Assembly: GCA_020284085.1 (NCBI GenBank)
Contig: JACEVL010001172.1
Location: 1-64,000 of the forward strand
Source: Aporrectodea caliginosa
Lineage: Eukaryota; Annelida; Clitellata; Crassiclitellata; Lumbricidae
DNA: 64,000 nt
Reading direction: 5' to 3'
Shown here: positions 62,301 through 64,000 of the stretch, one piece after another
Numbering within the stretch: the stretch's first letter is position 1
Layout: each line of letters opens with the position of its first letter
Position numbers and translations under genes: made by a program
Notes under the pieces: generated by a model
Told to the model about the DNA's origin: nothing
What the model saw: only the letters and a program-made list of their open reading frames with translations
Databases searched by the model: none

Positions 62301-62745
62301 AGTGGTTGAAGTCGGAAACGGTGGGTATGGGTTTCAAAAGTGTAGGTAGGGATGGGTGAAGAGTTGGACCGATGACCTGACTGCAGACTGATCTGCAATT
62401 TTTAGGGCCCGACCAGTAGACTATCTTCTACTGTCAAGCCTGGCTTATCTTGGCTAGTGAAGAAATAGTTTCACATAAGAATAGCAGTGGTTTTTTTTAA
62501 CCCGTTTATGATATTTGAGGCGAATGAATAAATTGATTGAAGCAGTGAAATGAGAATCTGGGTATATGCGGAAAAAGTTGATGATTCGCATGTTCTGTCT
62601 ATGAAGACATGAGTGATGCACATATCTGGGTGACATCAAATGATGTCATGATGACAACTGTGACGATACTGATGCTGGTGCCCTGGTGGATGCTGCTGAT
62701 GCTCTTGATGGTTCTTGTTGTTGATAATGATGACGATGATGATGG

Positions 62746-64000
62746 CTATGATGATTCTGAATCATCAACTGGTTGCTCCTGGGAAGATTCATTCACTTCC
62801 TCATCCTTAACGTCTGACTGCAGGGATTCGTTGTTGTTATCCTTCTCAATATTATCTTCCTTTACCTCTTCATTTACCTGTACTGATCGATCTACACCAA
62901 CCGCCATCACTACATATTCCGAACTCTCCATTAATAGGTCTACAATATGGGGTGTTAGAATAACCCGTTCATTTAGTTCAGGGACTACAGCAAACATGAC
63001 GCACAAAGATGGCGCAATATTCGTCGTTCCTTCCGATGGATTAGCTAATTTCAATTGTAGGTATACCACATCTGCCTTACATCCTTCTCCCTGAAAACCA
63101 ATTATGTTAATCCGTTTAATCACAGGCAAGTTTAGTGACTCAATTAACTTCTTATCAATACAACAAATTTCTGCTCCTGAATCAGATAACGCTGGTTGAG
63201 AAGGGAGATCTTCAATCTGTACATGGATATACGACCTCTCGTGTAGTCCATCAATACTATTATCGTATACTCTTACAGCAATTTCCGATTTTACTGGTTC
63301 GAGGTTGTCCAATAAATTCCCTTGCCTTACCTGTTCAGATATCTCATGCGCCACGTTGACCTTCTCCACCGATGAGTCGATCACCTCCTTAGTTGGGTTC
63401 CCAACCATACAAGCACCCACCTTTTTATAACTTCGATTGGTCGGGCACTCCTTTGCCCTATGACCCTTCTGATGACACAAGAAACAGAGACCCTTCACCT
63501 TGGCCTCCTCCTGAGACATCTTCGCACCTATCTTGGCTTCACCCCTTACTTCCGGTTTGAAAGACTTGGGTTGAGCTGTCTGGTTATTGACTTGGACTTG
63601 TGGTTGACTTCTCGTCCAATTGTTATACTTCGGTGTCGGATGACTACGGTACACCAAGTCACTCCCACCATCATGCGACGCTACATAAATGTCAGCTGCA
63701 TTAGCTATATCTTCACAGTTCAACCACTCCTCTTTTTCTTGGGCCAAGATATAATCCAAGCAAGCCTTCGACAAGGACTCCTTGAGCCGATCCGCCACCA
63801 GTAAACTTACAAGTTTATCAAACTCGTCAGTTATCTTTCTGCTTTTCAGATAATACATAAGAGCAACACGCAATTTGGATGAATAGATCGTAAAAGATTC
63901 GTCCGATGCTTTATGCATCGTCCAAAATCGGGCTCTAAGGGTTGAAGGGCTTATCTTAAATTCCCTTAGCAAAAACTCCTTCAAGAATTTGTAATCATTG
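62746..64000 (-). CDS. Ty3/Gypsy-like gag-protease fragment, open to the window edge
   Basis: Open from the right edge to TAG at 62748-62746, about 418 codons. An N-terminal helical region (FTIYSSKLRVALMYYLKS) resembles the SCAN-like capsid segment of some Gypsy elements; a CCHC knuckle CFLCHQKGHRAKEC lies about residues 167-180 of the visible part; DSGAE about 268-272 is the aspartic protease motif. The last residues are acidic (EDN, DDSESS) and merge into a GAT-rich host intron, so pol was lost: the element is 3'-truncated inside intron 6 of SLCO copy 4. Confidence 0.82.
   Translation of the reverse strand, partial: NDYKFLKEFLLREFKISPSTLRARFWTMHKASDESFTIYSSKLRVALMYYLKSRKITDEFDKLVSLLVADRLKESLSKACLDYILAQEKEEWLNCEDIANAADIYVASHDGGSDLVYRSHPTPKYNNWTRSQPQVQVNNQTAQPKSFKPEVRGEAKIGAKMSQEEAKVKGLCFLCHQKGHRAKECPTNRSYKKVGACMVGNPTKEVIDSSVEKVNVAHEISEQVRQGNLLDNLEPVKSEIAVRVYDNSIDGLHERSYIHVQIEDLPSQPALSDSGAEICCIDKKLIESLNLPVIKRINIIGFQGEGCKADVVYLQLKLANPSEGTTNIAPSLCVMFAVVPELNERVILTPHIVDLLMESSEYVVMAVGVDRSVQVNEEVKEDNIEKDNNNESLQSDVKDEEVNESSQEQPVDDSESS

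Overview
The window is animal nuclear DNA: spliced genes with GT-AG introns, abundant microsatellites, tRNA-derived SINEs, several LINE families, cut-and-paste transposons and a Penelope-like element. The host gene family and repeat types suggest a marine invertebrate, perhaps an echinoderm or relative. That placement is inference; no species marker is present.

The backbone is a head-to-tail array, all on the minus strand, of organic anion transporting polypeptide (OATP/SLCO) genes. Copy 0 contributes only its first five codons (1-15) and its upstream region. Copy 1 (3164-11567), copy 2 (15325-27570) and copy 3 (30302-46091) are complete. Copy 4 (60110-62107 and beyond) shows only its last three exons. 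Each complete copy has nine coding exons with matching phases; exons 2-6 and 8 have identical lengths in all three. The summed exon lengths are divisible by three: 733, 723 and 703 aa, or 705 aa with the alternative exon 7 of copy 3. The separate Kazal-domain exon 6 is too short to stand out as an ORF. Copy 3 carries two versions of exon 7 in tandem whose phase (0-2) makes joint inclusion frame-breaking.

Introns of copies 2 and 3 still align over long stretches, so each acts as a natural empty site for insertions in the other. This dates many elements relative to the duplication: a SINE cluster, an L2-like LINE end and a TIR MITE in copy 2; a long-TIR element, a second LINE end, a LINE RT fragment and a hAT-like element in copy 3. 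A hAT-type element with an exact 8-bp target duplication lies upstream of copy 1.

The large gap between copies 3 and 4 (46.7-60 kb) is mobile DNA. A 5'-truncated CR1/L2-like LINE (46755-55566) is split by a young Penelope-like retroelement (49125-55174). That element has identical 355-bp terminal direct repeats (a partial copy ahead of a full copy), a gag-like ORF1 in frame with the reverse transcriptase ORF and separated by a single TGA, no visible GIY-YIG endonuclease, and a well-formed hammerhead ribozyme motif (52987-53029) upstream of ORF1. This is the most unusual system in the window. A second LINE RT fragment (58466-59885) precedes copy 4, and a 3'-truncated Ty3/Gypsy-like gag-protease ORF runs off the right edge inside an intron of copy 4.
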